Assembly (NCBI RefSeq): GCF_001311075.1
Contig: NZ_BBAD01000027.1
Location: 1 to 36,300, forward strand
Reading direction: 5' to 3'
DNA from: Secundilactobacillus similis DSM 23365 = JCM 2765
GTDB lineage: Bacteria; Bacillota; Bacilli; Lactobacillales; Lactobacillaceae
Length of the DNA: 36,300 bases
The translations under genes and the position numbers were made by a program. The notes beneath the pieces were generated by a model, which was given only the letters and a program-made list of their open reading frames with translations, was not told the DNA's origin and searched no databases. Below, in pieces: positions 8,924 to 19,011 of the stretch (the stretch's first letter is position 1; each line of letters starts with the position of its first letter).

Positions 8924-9612
8924 ATGCGCAAACGAACGTGGTTAACTTGGGCGGTTGCCCTATTGGTTCTGGCATTTGTGCCACTAACAATCGATGGCAA
9001 ACCAGCGCCAGTTAACTTTAAAACTGAATTAACGAAATTAGCCGACCGGTATTTACCAAACTACGATGCACAACAATCGACGAGCAGCACGCAGAAGCGA
9101 GAAACGTCGTCGGCTGATCAAACGCCAATTGAAAACATTGTACAGGGGAAAACGTTGAAGAAGACTTACTACTACCACTTTGCTAGCGATGTTTCATCGT
9201 CCGCTCAGGTAGCGTTTGAAGCCGCAGTTGCGACGTATAACGCTACTGGACTTGTGAAGTTGGTGGCGGGGAACGCTACGGATAAGCAAAATTCAATTAC
9301 CTTCTTTGTTTACGAAAAGCAGATGAGTAGCGCTAACACCCAGCAGGGGATGATTGAGTCTGGTCATGGAGGCCCAAAGATCATTCAACAAACTGGCTGG
9401 GGCGCCTATACGGTCAACCACGCCAGAGCGGGGCTCAACGTGGCTATCCACAACAGGCCATCAAGCAATCGGTGGCAACTCACGAACTGGGACACGCACT
9501 GGGATTGGATCATAGCACGAGTAAGCTATCAGTCATGTATCCAGTCGACCAGAGCCGAACAACTCTATCGACGGCGGATCTAAATGCACTAAAGGCCATC
9601 TACAATGATTAG
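8924..9612 (+). CDS. Second secreted matrixin-like metalloprotease (one frameshift in this sequence)
   Basis: It starts at ATG 8924 with GAGGAGGCG upstream. There is a signal peptide or N-terminal anchor (residues about 6-24) and a Ser/Thr/Gln-rich linker. One base is missing near 9452 (in CCACAACAGG). Restoring it gives SVATHELGHALGLDHSTSKLSV and MYPVDQ, i.e. HExxHxxGxxH with the Met-turn, ending at TAG 9610-9612 with about 229 residues. Without the repair the protein loses its zinc site. The frame beyond the break is clean and keeps all catalytic residues, which argues for sequence error rather than decay. The channel gene starts 12 bases later. Confidence 0.75.
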
Positions 9613-9624
9613 TGGGGCGGTAAA

Positions 9625-10353
9625 ATGACACAAACTAAACGGGTGATTGGGTACCACATTTTAATCACGATCCTGGTCTTGGCCTCGTCAGTTTTGGCAC
9701 TGTTATTGCTGTGCCACGTACCAGTCGGTCCAATTGGGCATGCCATCAACACGGGACTATGGTTGTTCTTTGTTGCCGACTACTTCATCCGGTGGGCGAT
9801 CACCAAGAACCGAAAGTGGTTTTTAATTGAAAATGCGTTTGATTTACTGGGCATTATCCCCATGCACCCAGCATTTGCGCTCTTTCGGTTAGGCCGACTG
9901 GTGCAGTATATTCGAGCGCACCACTTATTCTGGCACCTTGGACTCTCGGGGAAGTGGACGAAAAATTTTCACCGGTTCGTCTATGACACCGGGTTTATTT
10001 ACCTGTTTACCATCAGTGTCGGCATCATCTGCATTAGTGCCTGGCTGTTTTCAATCGTTGAACACCAAACGCTATCCCAGTCAATGTGGTGGGCGGTCAC
10101 AACGGCCACAACGGTTGGTTACGGTGATGATTCACCGAAAACGGCTTGGGGCAAAATGATTGCGACTGCCTTGATGTTAGGTGGCGTTGGCTTTATCGGG
10201 TTGCTGACGAGTACGATCACCGAATTCTTCACTGATCGAACCGGTGCTGCGGATGAACAGCAACAGCAACATGATGCGTTGATGAAACAGCTGGCGCAGC
10301 TGACTAGCGAGGTTGATCGATTGTCGAAGCAGGTTGATAAGCTAAAGAAGTAG
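9625..10353 (+). CDS. Potassium-channel-like membrane protein
   Basis: A 242-residue protein of the voltage-gated-like ion channel superfamily. Helices are at about 10-30, 40-57, 68-88 and 120-145, then a pore loop with the selectivity filter TVGYGD (163-168) and a last helix (about 175-200). An Arg-spaced segment FRLGRLVQYIR (87-97) resembles a reduced S4 sensor. The C-terminal 40 residues are Gln-rich and predicted coiled coil (LTSEVDRLSKQVDKLKK), which may drive tetramerisation. It should conduct K+ across the membrane. It is probably co-transcribed with the matrixin before it. The stop is followed after seven bases by a large structured element. Confidence 0.88.
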   Translation: MTQTKRVIGYHILITILVLASSVLALLLLCHVPVGPIGHAINTGLWLFFVADYFIRWAITKNRKWFLIENAFDLLGIIPMHPAFALFRLGRLVQYIRAHHLFWHLGLSGKWTKNFHRFVYDTGFIYLFTISVGIICISAWLFSIVEHQTLSQSMWWAVTTATTVGYGDDSPKTAWGKMIATALMLGGVGFIGLLTSTITEFFTDRTGAADEQQQQHDALMKQLAQLTSEVDRLSKQVDKLKK

Positions 10354-10360
10354 CGGGTTA

Positions 10361-11153
10361 CGCTTGTGTCCAGCGTAAGCATATTGCGGTTTAGTTTGTG
10401 AAGTGCGATGATTTGCTTGCGCTGACGATTCCGGTCAGCGACTAGGTTCCTGCTGTGGGGCCGGTCTGAGCCGAAGAGCGGTCTCAGACCTCAAATGTAA
10501 GCCTCGCCAAACCCCGTGCGAGTCTTCAATTTGTCCCCGATAATTGGCGGTTGTCGGAAGGACACCAACAACCACCAATCATCGCGACACAGCATCTACC
10601 TAGCCGCTGACCGGAATCTTACATTGGTCCAATTCGGCACTATTGTAGACCATCTCAAGTGCTTAACTGGTCGTCATGCTACAGTATGACAGCGATTGAT
10701 GTTAACTCGGTAAACAGCACAATCGGTCAGTAGTTGTCATTTTCGTGATGAACAAGTCTAGCCTGAACATTGATTCAACTCGCTTGAACGTATTGCTGAC
10801 CCGACGTCGTTACGTGGCCATTCAACACTTGCTGAGATGCTTGCAGTTGTCAGCGTGCGACAGTTTAACCCTTCATGATAAATTTTCGAGAGTGCGGTAA
10901 TCGATGCCGACAGCCCGCAAACAAGAGGTCGGTCAGAAAATTGGGCTCAGCCGTGAAATTTCACTTAGCTGGTGAATTTCCAGCTTAGTGAAAGGCCGAA
11001 TTCTGAGACGTGTTTTCCCGGCTCAGAATCGTGCCCACGGCGTTCCAGCCCAAATTTTCTGACCGACCGGTTGTGCCCACAATATCACCCACGATTAACG
11101 CGCCGACGAAGCCGAGTTTCACAAGCTCTGCACACTTACGCTGGACACAAACG
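10361..11153. repeat. Complete structured non-coding element with inverted ends, about 793 bp
   Basis: The left end CGCTTGTGTCCAGCGTAAGC (10361-10380) plus AGTTTGTGAA (10393-10402) is inverted at the right end as TTCACAAGCT (11118-11127) plus CTTACGCTGGACACAAACG (11135-11153). Left fold 10427-10618: the outer arm starting GATTCCGGTCAGCG (10427) pairs with its complement ending at 10618. Branches are 10463-10490 and 10538-10584; the latter is about 20 bp with loop AAGGACA, i.e. TGTCCTT on the minus strand. Right fold 10927-11068: 21-bp arms around a hairpin 10959-10993 (loop TGAATTT) and a hairpin 11000-11039. No coding frame is convincing. It sits 7 bases after the channel stop codon. The right part matches 1-473. 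Confidence 0.75.
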
Positions 11154-11173
11154 ACAACAAAAAACAACAGCAA

Positions 11174-11211
11174 AAAACGTCTCCTCAACATAACTGCTGA
11201 GGAGGCGTTTT
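11174..11211 (-). terminator. Terminator of the sugar symporter gene
   Basis: AAAACGTCTCCTCA (11174-11187) pairs with TGAGGAGGCGTTTT (11198-11211), with one G·T. It lies 45 bases after the minus-strand stop and just outside the right end of the 793-bp element. Confidence 0.8.
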
Positions 11212-11256
11212 GGCAATGTAGAAAAGCGATATTAAGAGAGAATCAGGAACGCTAGA

Positions 11257-12626
11257 TTAATGTGAGGTAACGGTGTTTTCCGCTTCGTTGTCTTTTTCAC
11301 GAAGGGTAGCTTCAATTTCTTCCAATGACCGGTTCCGAGTTTCGAAGACGAACTTGTGAACGAACCAGATGGAGATGAAGCACAAAACACCATACCCGAT
11401 GAACAAACTACCAGTACCGAAGAAGTCAAGTAATGATGGGAAAGTAAGGGAAACAACCATGTTAGCTGCCCAGTTGATAACTGAAGCAAATGAGTTCCCT
11501 AACCCACGAATGTTAAGTGGGAAGACTTCACCAATCATGACCCACATTACGGGACCCCAAGTAGCGGAGAAGAAGGCGATGTAAATCGTCAAGGCGATAA
11601 CACTGATGATAGCGGCAACGTGTGACCCACCGGAGAACTTCATCCCAAAGCTCATGACGAAGAGGGAAATACCCATCCCGATGGCCCCGCCAATCAACAT
11701 CTTGGTCCGGTCGATCTTATCCATTATAGCAACGGCAACCGCAGTAACGATCACGTTAAAGATCCCGATCCCGATGTGGGCAAGCAAGGCTGCGGAAACC
11801 CCGAAACCAACGTCAGTAAAGATGGTTGGTGCGTAGTAGAGAACGGTGTTACACCCCATGACTTGTTGGAAGATGGCTAAGCCGATCCCAATAATCAATG
11901 AAGGACGAACGAACTTGCTAAAGAGTTCGCTCCAGCCACCACTCTTAATGTTAGCTTGTTGCTTGATTTGAGCTAATTCAGCATCAACGGCTTCTTTATT
12001 ATCATTGTTCATGTTCATCAAAACGGCGTTGGCTTCATCAGTCCGGCCGGATTTGACTAAGAAACGAGGACTTTCTGGGAGAATCAAGCCACCGAAGAAG
12101 AGGATTGCGGCTGGAATAGCGGCGAACCCTAACATCCAACGCCAGCCAGTATACATGCCAGAGAAGCTGTAATTGGTGATGTAGGCGACCAAGATCCCAG
12201 TCATAACCATCAGCTGGAACAAACTTGAAACGGTCCCACGCTTGTCAGCGGGTGCCAATTCAGCTAAGTAAGTTGGAATCAAAGCGGAAGCAGCCCCAAC
12301 GGCCATCCCTAAGATGATCCGTGAAACGATCAAAGTCCAGAATTCTGGTGAGAATGCTGAGCCAATGGCCCCAACGAAGAAAATAATAGCAGAAAGCAAA
12401 AGTAGTTTTCGACGACCATACTTATCAGAAGATGGTCCAATAATGGCAGCCCCTAAAACGGCCCCCAACAAGACGGCACTAACGACCCAACCTTGTTGCC
12501 ATGAGCCAAGTGAAGTTGTTTTTGAATAAACAGGATGGCGCCAGAGATAACCCCGGTATCATAACCGAAAAGCAACCCACCAAGGGCGCCGAAGAAGTAA
12601 ATAAAACCAGTCGACACTTTTCGCAT
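11257..12626 (-). CDS. Sugar:H+ symporter, MFS sugar porter family (one frameshift)
   Basis: After restoring one base near 12505 (GGG read as GG in the minus-strand codons for [10 protein letters not shown]) this is a 456-residue 12-TM sugar porter. It starts at ATG 12626 behind AAAGGGG. Family motifs visible are [11 protein letters not shown] near the N-terminus, SDKYGRRK (loop 2-3), [12 protein letters not shown] (after TM6), [18 protein letters not shown] (TM7, sugar-binding QQ) and [10 protein letters not shown]. It resembles AraE/XylT-type pentose or hexose proton symporters; the substrate cannot be fixed from sequence. A cre-like site lies upstream. The frameshift would otherwise separate TM1 from the rest. 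Confidence 0.85.
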
Positions 12627-12772
12627 AAAACGAATCCCCTTTGTAGTGTATTTTTAAGGTGCTAATAACAAGCTGCATGTAACAGTTGTAACTAAGTTGG
12701 TACATTAGAACAACCAACGTGGGTTAGTATAACGCTTATTTTTGAAAAAAGAAAGCGATTTCCAAAAGAAAT

Positions 12773-12787
12773 AGTTACCGCTTACAA
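12773..12787 (-). promoter_or_regulatory. cre-like CcpA site upstream of the sugar symporter
   Basis: TTGTAAGCGGTAACT read on the minus strand fits the cre pattern WTGNAANCGNWNNCW at every fixed position. It lies about 150 bp upstream of the symporter start, suggesting carbon catabolite repression. A weaker cre-like word is at about 12750-12764. Confidence 0.55.
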
Positions 12788-12983
12788 AGCAATAGTGGCC
12801 GAAATAGCCGGCATTACGGTGAAAAGGGTCGCTTAAGGTAGTTGAAAAAACTTTTCAGCACTAGAAAATTTTGTGAAAGTAAGCACAGACACAACCATAG
12901 TTTTTAATTATCATTCGATTAATTCTGAAAATAGTTGGTGAATCAAAGTGTTTTAAAGTCATTTTGGATAAGGGCAACAAAAA

Positions 12984-13012
12984 AGCACCGCGATATCATT
13001 AATCGCGGTGCT
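12984..13012 (-). terminator. Terminator of the Apf-like gene
   Basis: Perfect 11-bp stem AGCACCGCGAT (12984-12994)/ATCGCGGTGCT (13002-13012), followed on the minus strand by TTTTTT. Confidence 0.85.
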
Positions 13013-13088
13013 ATTATCAGTTACCAAGGGAACTTGTGTACAAGACCACTTATGTAAGTAAGGGTGCGCCAGCGCGTCAGCCCTCAGT

Positions 13089-13493
13089 TTAGTACCAGTG
13101 GTGTGCTTGCCAGAAACGCTTAGCGTTCGTCCAAGTGCCATAACGGCCGGCAACGTAAGCGTTAGCGACCTTTTCCTGGTTCACGGCTGAGTAGTTGCCA
13201 TGGAGGTATGAACGTAATAGTTGGTAACGGCCGTAACAGTTACCGTTACGAGCAGTATAGCTGTAACGAGATTCGCGGTAGGCAATCCAGTTCTTAGCAG
13301 CCTTTTGGGTCTTGGAAAGGCCGGCGTTGATCGTAGCGATTTGTTTCTTTTGGCTAGCAGTCAAAGTTGCGGCGTGTGCGGTAGTGGTTTCAGATTGTGG
13401 TGCGACGTGGGAAGTGGCGTTAGATGCCATCCCAAAGCCGAAGCCGATCATTAATAGAAAGAATGTTGCAATTTTTAAGTGTAGTTTTGACAT
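13089..13493 (-). CDS. Secreted Apf-like cell-wall protein (aggregation-promoting factor/transglycosylase-like)
   Basis: About 134 residues from ATG 13493. It has a signal peptide (hydrophobic about 7-22, cleavage likely after AHA), a short linker, and a C-terminal domain of about 70 residues. That domain begins NWIAYRESRYSY and runs through NGNCYGRYQL, LHGNYS, NQEKVANAYVAGRYG and the terminal FWQAHHWY. This matches the conserved C-terminus of lactobacillar Apf proteins. The Glu in YRES would be the catalytic residue if it cleaves peptidoglycan as related Rpf-like/lytic transglycosylase folds do. AAGGGG lies about 12 bases upstream of the chosen start; ATG 13520 is in frame but has no ribosome site. 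Confidence 0.82.
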   Translation of the reverse strand: MSKLHLKIATFFLLMIGFGFGMASNATSHVAPQSETTTAHAATLTASQKKQIATINAGLSKTQKAAKNWIAYRESRYSYTARNGNCYGRYQLLRSYLHGNYSAVNQEKVANAYVAGRYGTWTNAKRFWQAHHWY

Positions 13494-13520
13494 ATTTTTT
13501 ATAATCCCCTTGTTGTTCAC

Positions 13521-13835
13521 TGACTACTAGGATACCTGACGAATGTTTCAATTGTGTTAATAGCGAGTTACTATGCAATTAAATAGTTGTCACGGGTTGT
13601 CTAGAAAATTGGGGGATTTTTTAACAAATTTTAACTTTTAGTGGTCGTTAAAGCGGGCTATACCGCGCTTGAACGGCCTATTTAACAAAAATTACAGCGG
13701 TAGTGGTGGTTCGAAAAGTTGGCAGAAGATAATCGGGTTGATTAGCTGACTTCAATTGTTTCAATTAGAATCGTTCAAAATAGTTAAACGCCAAATCTAC
13801 TGGCGGTCATGATTAGACAACCGAAATAATTGAAT
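13521..13835. other. Gene-less gap upstream of the Apf-like gene
   Basis: An AT-rich stretch of about 315 bases with no convincing gene. It should hold the Apf-like gene promoter, but I do not see a clear -35/-10 pair. Confidence 0.4.
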
Positions 13836-13884
13836 AAAAAACGCATCCCCGAGTACCACAGTTTGGTATTCGGGGATGCGTTTA
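13836..13884 (-). terminator. Terminator of the Ohr gene
   Basis: AAACGCATCCCCGA (from 13839) pairs with TCGGGGATGCGTTT (to 13883), with a further TACCA/TGGTA inner stem. It follows the minus-strand stop at 13912. Confidence 0.85.
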
Positions 13885-13911
13885 TTTAAAATAATCGAGT
13901 GCTACGCGATA

Positions 13912-14319
13912 CTATTCAACGTTCAAAGTCACTTCAATATTGCCGCGAGTTGCCTTGGAATAAGGACAAATCTGGTTAGCTTGATCAAGGTAGGTTAATA
14001 GATCCGCTTCCGCAACACCATCAACGTGCGCAAAAAGGTCAACGCCGATGTGGAAGTCGGGACCGTCACCTTCTTGATAGAGGGCGACCTTGGCGCGAAC
14101 CGTACTTTCAGCAGTAACGCCGGCTTGTTGCAATGCAATCTCTAGTGCACCGTTAAAGCAGGAAGCGTAACCAGCCGCAAACAGTTGCTCAGGGTTAGTG
14201 GTATCCTTGTCAACGCCGGGGGTGCCGATCTTGAAGTCCCACTTTTTATCGTTGGACCAAACTTCACCAGCTCGACCACCAGTGTTCGTCATCGTTGTTG
14301 TATAGAGTTTTTTTACCAT
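13912..14319 (-). CDS. ohr: Organic hydroperoxide resistance protein, Ohr/OsmC family
   Basis: 135 residues from ATG 14319 (AGGCGA ribosome site; the upstream in-frame ATG 14340 lies ahead of it). It is a thiol peroxidase that reduces organic hydroperoxides using two conserved cysteines. Both are visible: FAAGYASCFNGAL (about 45-57) and ANQICPYSKATRGN (about 113-126). The N-terminal LYTTTMTNTGGRAGEVWS is typical of the Ohr branch rather than OsmC. It is a single-gene unit with its own terminator. Two OhrR-like boxes lie just upstream, so induction by peroxides is likely. No ohrR gene is in the window. Confidence 0.93.
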   Translation of the reverse strand: MVKKLYTTTMTNTGGRAGEVWSNDKKWDFKIGTPGVDKDTTNPEQLFAAGYASCFNGALEIALQQAGVTAESTVRAKVALYQEGDGPDFHIGVDLFAHVDGVAEADLLTYLDQANQICPYSKATRGNIEVTLNVE

Positions 14320-14354
14320 TAAGGTCGCCTCATTTCTCAATAGATTAAGTTGTG

Positions 14355-14391
14355 TACAATTGAATTGTAACCGATTACAATGTGATTGTAA
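14355..14391 (-). promoter_or_regulatory. Twin OhrR-like operator boxes
   Basis: TACAATTGAATTGTA (14355-14369) is nearly identical to the B. subtilis OhrR box (TACAATTAAATTGTA). A second perfect palindrome, TTACAAT-GTG-ATTGTAA, lies at 14375-14391. They sit 36-72 bp upstream of the ohr start codon. Confidence 0.75.
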
Positions 14392-14605
14392 AGAAAAATG
14401 CTAAAATAAGTGTGGCTCGGCCGGGTTACAAAAAAATGAAAATCGGCTGAACTCAAATCACTAGACCAGTTAGATAATCTTTTTTTACTGGTAAGTTGTC
14501 GCGCCCAGAATGCCCGCATTAGTCGGTAATTTGCTTGTTGATAACCAATTCAGAATGGCAATTAGCAAAAACTTAGAGGATTCTTAATTTTTGCGTGACT
14601 GAAAA

Positions 14606-14656
14606 TAGTACGTTACAATTGTATTATACAGTTCTTTTGTATTATACAGTTCTTTT
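14606..14656 (+). promoter_or_regulatory. opuC promoter region with tandem 18-bp repeat
   Basis: GTATTATACAGTTCTTTT occurs twice back to back (14621-14638 and 14639-14656). TTACAATTGTA, a palindrome, lies directly before (14613-14623). TATTAT within each repeat could be a -10 box. The arrangement looks like a promoter or operator duplication 44-95 bp ahead of opuCA. Confidence 0.5.
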
Positions 14657-14699
14657 TAGACGTCTGTACAGCAAAGTGAACAACGAGAGGATGGGAGCA

Positions 14700-15886
14700 A
14701 TGCAAGAATCGACGTTTTTAACAATGTCACACCTCAATAAAACGTACAGCGGTGGTAAGGTTGCCGTTGACGATTTTAATTTGGAAATTCAAAAAGGGGA
14801 GTTCGTGTGTTTTATCGGAACTTCCGGGTCGGGGAAAACGACCACCATGCGAATGATCAACCGGATGCTGCAACAAACGTCTGGGACGATCAAGTTGAAC
14901 GGTAAGGATATCAGTGAAATGGATCCCGTTCAACTGCGGCGCAAAATCGGCTACGTGATTCAAAATATCGGGCTGATGCCACACATGACGATTCGCCAAA
15001 ATATCACCATCGTGCCACGCTTATTGAAGTGGTCACAAGAAAAGATGGACGAACGGGCTAAGGAAATGATCAAGCTCGTTGAATTACCCGAAGAATTCTT
15101 AGACCGGTACCCGTCAGAACTATCTGGTGGGCAACAGCAACGAATCGGCGTGGTCCGGGCATTAGCTGCGGATCAAGATTTGATCCTCATGGATGAACCC
15201 TACGGTGCGTTGGATCCAATTACGCGGGAATCACTACAGGATTTGATCAAAGACCTGCAGATGCGGCTTGGTAAAACCGTGGTCTTTGTGACCCACGATA
15301 TGGACGAAGCGTTGACGTTAGCGACTCGTATCGTGGTTATGGATGCCGGCAAGATCATTCAAATTGCGACACCGGACGAAATTTTGCGGCACCCGGCCAA
15401 TGAATTTGTCGAGAACTTGATTGGGAAAGACCGCTTGATCCAAGCGCGGCCAAGTATCACAACCGTTGGTCAAGTCATGTTGAAGAACGTGGCGTCGATC
15501 ACGCCCGACAAGTTATTGAAGGAAGCCCTCAAAATGATGCATGATCGGCGAGTCGATTCACTGCTGGTCACGGATGAAGGCGGCAGTCTCAAGGGCTACC
15601 TCGACATCGAAGATATTGACTACAATTTCAAAACGGCGACTAGTGTGGGTGACGTCATGCATAGTGACGTGTTCTACGTGTCGTCTGACTCCCTCATTCG
15701 AGATACCGTTGAACGGATTTTGAAGCGGGGCTTTAAAAACGTGCCAGTGGTCGATCGAGATAAGCACTTGGTCGGCATCGTGACCCGGGCGGCCTTGGTT
15801 GATATCGTGTACGACGCCTCTGGGGTGAGGATGATAAAGCTGATGAGAGTGAGGTTGCCCAAGCGCAAGGTGGTGAGGCCAAATGA
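14700..15886 (+). CDS. opuCA: Osmoprotectant ABC transporter ATP-binding protein (one frameshift near the C-terminus)
   Basis: ATPase of a glycine betaine/carnitine/choline importer. From ATG 14700 (GAGAGG 9 bases upstream) Walker A GTSGSGKT is at about 40-47, the signature LSGGQQQR at about 142-149, and Walker B LILMDEP follows, then the switch histidine in [10 protein letters not shown]. Two CBS domains occupy the C-terminal third (about 255-375), which in this family sense ionic strength. One C is missing near 15817 (CCC read as CC). Restoring it gives a tail [19 protein letters not shown] ending at TGA 15884-15886, which overlaps the next start codon ATG 15883 as ATGA. Without it the frame runs on to 16016 in a nonsense tail. 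Confidence 0.9.
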
Positions 15887-16512
15887 TGCACTTTTTTGCA
15901 ACCTATGGCTGGCAATTAGTTGGAAAAACCTGGCAACACCTGTACATTTCAGCCATTGCGTTAGGCTTAGGGATCATCGTGGCCGTACCGCTGGGCGTTT
16001 TGCTTACGCGGACTAAAAAAGTGGCTAACGTGGTGGTCTCAATCGCCAGTATGCTCCAGACGATTCCCGCATTGGCGCTGTTAGCGTTCATGATTCCGAT
16101 TTTCGGGATCGGGGCCTTACCCGCCATCGTTGCCCTGTTTATCTATTCATTACTGCCCATTTTACGAAATACCTACCTGGGCATGGACGACGTTGATCCA
16201 ACGTTGAAAGATGCCGCAAAGGGCATGGGGATGACCAGTTGGCAGTCGATCTTTAAGGTCGAATTACCACTGGCCGCACCCGTAATTATGTCCGGCGTGC
16301 GGTTATCAGCCACCTACGTCATTGCGTGGGCGGCGTTAGCATCCTACATTGGGGCCGGCGGATTAGGGGATTTTATCTTCAATGGGTTAAACCTCTATCG
16401 GACGGACTTAATTTTAGGTGGGTCAATTCCAGTGATCCTTTTGGCGCTGATCGTTGACTGGTTATTAGGTAAGCTGGAAACAGCGTTGACGCCGAAAACC
16501 ACTCAGGCGTAA
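15883..16512 (+). CDS. opuCB: Osmoprotectant ABC transporter permease
   Basis: 209 residues with about five to six transmembrane helices. The BPD-type permease loop is [28 protein letters not shown] (about 105-132, shown as the EAA motif region), which docks onto OpuCA. It is the membrane half-channel paired with OpuCD. Its start overlaps the corrected opuCA stop. The binding-protein gene follows after 12 bases. Confidence 0.92.
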   Translation: MMHFFATYGWQLVGKTWQHLYISAIALGLGIIVAVPLGVLLTRTKKVANVVVSIASMLQTIPALALLAFMIPIFGIGALPAIVALFIYSLLPILRNTYLGMDDVDPTLKDAAKGMGMTSWQSIFKVELPLAAPVIMSGVRLSATYVIAWAALASYIGAGGLGDFIFNGLNLYRTDLILGGSIPVILLALIVDWLLGKLETALTPKTTQA

Positions 16513-16524
16513 GGGGGGCTGAAC

Positions 16525-17455
<931 letters not shown>

Positions 17456-17456
<1 letters not shown>

Positions 17457-18115
17457 TGGTCCACATGAACCTCTTTGAACAGCTAATGTACTACTATCAA
17501 CATAACGGCCTGTACGTACTGTCACAGTTTAGCCGGCACTTCTTGATTTCAGTGTATGGTGTGCTGTTGGCAGCCATTGTGGGGATTCCGATTGGGATCT
17601 TCATTGCCCACCACAGCAAGCTGAGCGGGACCGTGATCGGAATTGCCAACGTGATTCAAACTATCCCATCACTGGCGATGTTGTCGATCATTATGATTGG
17701 CCTAGGTTTAGGCGTGAACACTGTGATTGTAACGGTGTTCCTGTACGCGCTGTTGCCGATTATTAAAAATACCGACACAGGCATGCGCAACGTTGACCCC
17801 AGCATCCTTGATTCAGGCAAGGGAATGGGGATGACGCGCCTGCAGTTACTTAGATTAGTGGAAATTCCACTATCGTTGTCCGTCATTATGGCGGGGCTCC
17901 GAAATGCCTTAGTCTTGGCGATTGGGATCACCGCTATCGGGACCTTCGTTGGTGCTGGTGGTCTTGGGGATATCATTATCCGTGGGACTAACGCGACTAA
18001 CGGGAGTGCCATCATTCTCGCCGGTGCGTTGCCAACGGCGTTGATGGCGATTATCCTGGACGTAGTCTTGGCTTGGGTCGAGAAGCGAGTGGATCCAGCT
18101 AAGGGTGCGAACTAG
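17456..18115 (+). CDS. opuCD: Osmoprotectant ABC transporter permease
   Basis: 219 residues with about six helices. The EAA loop is DSGKGMGMTRLQLLRLVEIPLS (about 121-142). It resembles OpuCB but has a longer N-terminus. It is the last gene of the opuC operon. Its TAG stop (18113-18115) is the first part of a hairpin repeat, which is the only terminator-like structure found. Confidence 0.92.
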
Positions 18116-18280
18116 AGAGCGTGACAAAACTCGTTTAGGTCCCAGAATATAAGCAGAAATAACCGTAGATTCCTGGTTTTGGAATCTACGGTTATTTCTG
18201 CTTATATGGCCGGGACCTGAGTTTTGGCGCGCGCCCCAGCGGAGCTTGGAAGCCTATTTGGCGTTTAGGCTAGGTAATAG
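18113..18280 (+). repeat. Stop-codon-adjacent hairpin repeat, copy 2
   Basis: It starts at the opuCD stop (TAGAGAGCG). The inner stem is a perfect 27 bp, 18147-18173 with 18181-18207, loop TGGTTTT (18174-18180). The outer stem AAAACTC...AGGTCCC (18126-18143) pairs with GGGACCTGAGTTTT (18213-18226). The conserved ends CCCAGAATATAAG and CTTATATGGCCGGG are shared with copy 1, but the middle of the stem is different and still perfectly paired. A GGCGCGCGCC palindrome follows, then the family end GCGTTTAGGCTAGGTAATAG (18261-18280). Confidence 0.85.
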
Positions 18281-18375
18281 TCTTGAAATCGAGTGGAATT
18301 TTTAACAAATTTTGAGTTAAGAAATTAGTTCGATGTTTGTCAATATAGATTTTTTCCAGTCATAATTTTGATTGA

Positions 18376-18696
18376 TTACTTAGCTTGTTGTTCGTTATGC
18401 GCGCGGTATTTCCCTAATTTTTCGTCAGTCGTCAAAATGTGTTCTTCTGGCGCATACGATAGCTTGATGTAGCTACTGATCTTTGGCGCGCCGCTTTCAG
18501 TAACTTGCGTTTGGATCCGGTGAAGTAGTTTGATCAAATCATCTAAGTCGCCTTCAACCGTTGTTTCAAACGCGCCAACTTCGTATGAAAGTCCGCTGGC
18601 ATCGATTTCCGCGATTGCCACGTCCACTAATCGGAGTAGCTCCTTGGTTGAGTCTGCTTCAGGTAGAACTTGAATTGCCATTGCTGCATTTGCCAT
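18376..18696 (-). CDS. MTH1187/YqgV-like thiamine-binding family protein
   Basis: 106 residues from ATG 18696 (GGGGAG at proper spacing); the frame extends further upstream without a ribosome site. It is a small ferredoxin-like fold protein of the MTH1187/DUF77 family, visible as MAIQVLPEA near the start, VDVAIAEIDASGLSYEVGAFETTVEGDLDDLIKLL in the middle (two strands and helix), and a SSYIKLSYAP strand. Some members bind thiamine or similar ligands; its role here is not established. It stands alone, facing the opuC operon. Confidence 0.75.
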   Translation of the reverse strand: MANAAMAIQVLPEADSTKELLRLVDVAIAEIDASGLSYEVGAFETTVEGDLDDLIKLLHRIQTQVTESGAPKISSYIKLSYAPEEHILTTDEKLGKYRAHNEQQAK

Positions 18697-18966
18697 GTGA
18701 ATCGCTCCCCTGCTTTTTTGTTGATTATAGCACGAAAGGTTATTGGGGAGATAGCCGCGGCACGTGTTACGATCGAAGTGAATGATTAATTTGAATCGAA
18801 AATGAATTATTTCTAAGAAAGCGGATCTGTTGGTAACCCAAATTTGCAATTAATACACCAAATTTAAAAAAAAGTTCAAAAAAAATTAAAAGCTCATAAA
18901 TGCTGAATTATCAGTACTTTAGGCCTGCCGAATAACATCAATTTTACTCAAATTACAAAACACCTG

Positions 18967-18995
18967 TTGACAGACCCCCGAATTATGATTATATT
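18967..18995 (+). promoter_or_regulatory. Promoter of the T-box/metY transcript
   Basis: TTGACA (18967-18972), a 17-base spacer, then TATATT (18990-18995): a near-consensus sigma-A promoter just ahead of the T-box leader. Confidence 0.85.
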
Positions 18996-19011
18996 AAATG
19001 GCAATTAGATT

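Noticed and set aside
8635..9000. 121-codon minus-strand ORF
   Set aside because: It runs across the hairpin-repeat end and antisense into the ribosome site and signal peptide of the second matrixin; no supporting start signal.
10361..11153. Group II intron, tmRNA, RNase P or another known large structured RNA
   Set aside because: No intron domain V, no tRNA-like end, no RNase P core motifs; the inverted termini point to a repeat element instead.
10972..11255. Several overlapping short ORFs on both strands
   Set aside because: They are by-products of the inverted arms of the 793-bp element and a terminator; none has a ribosome site or plausible composition.
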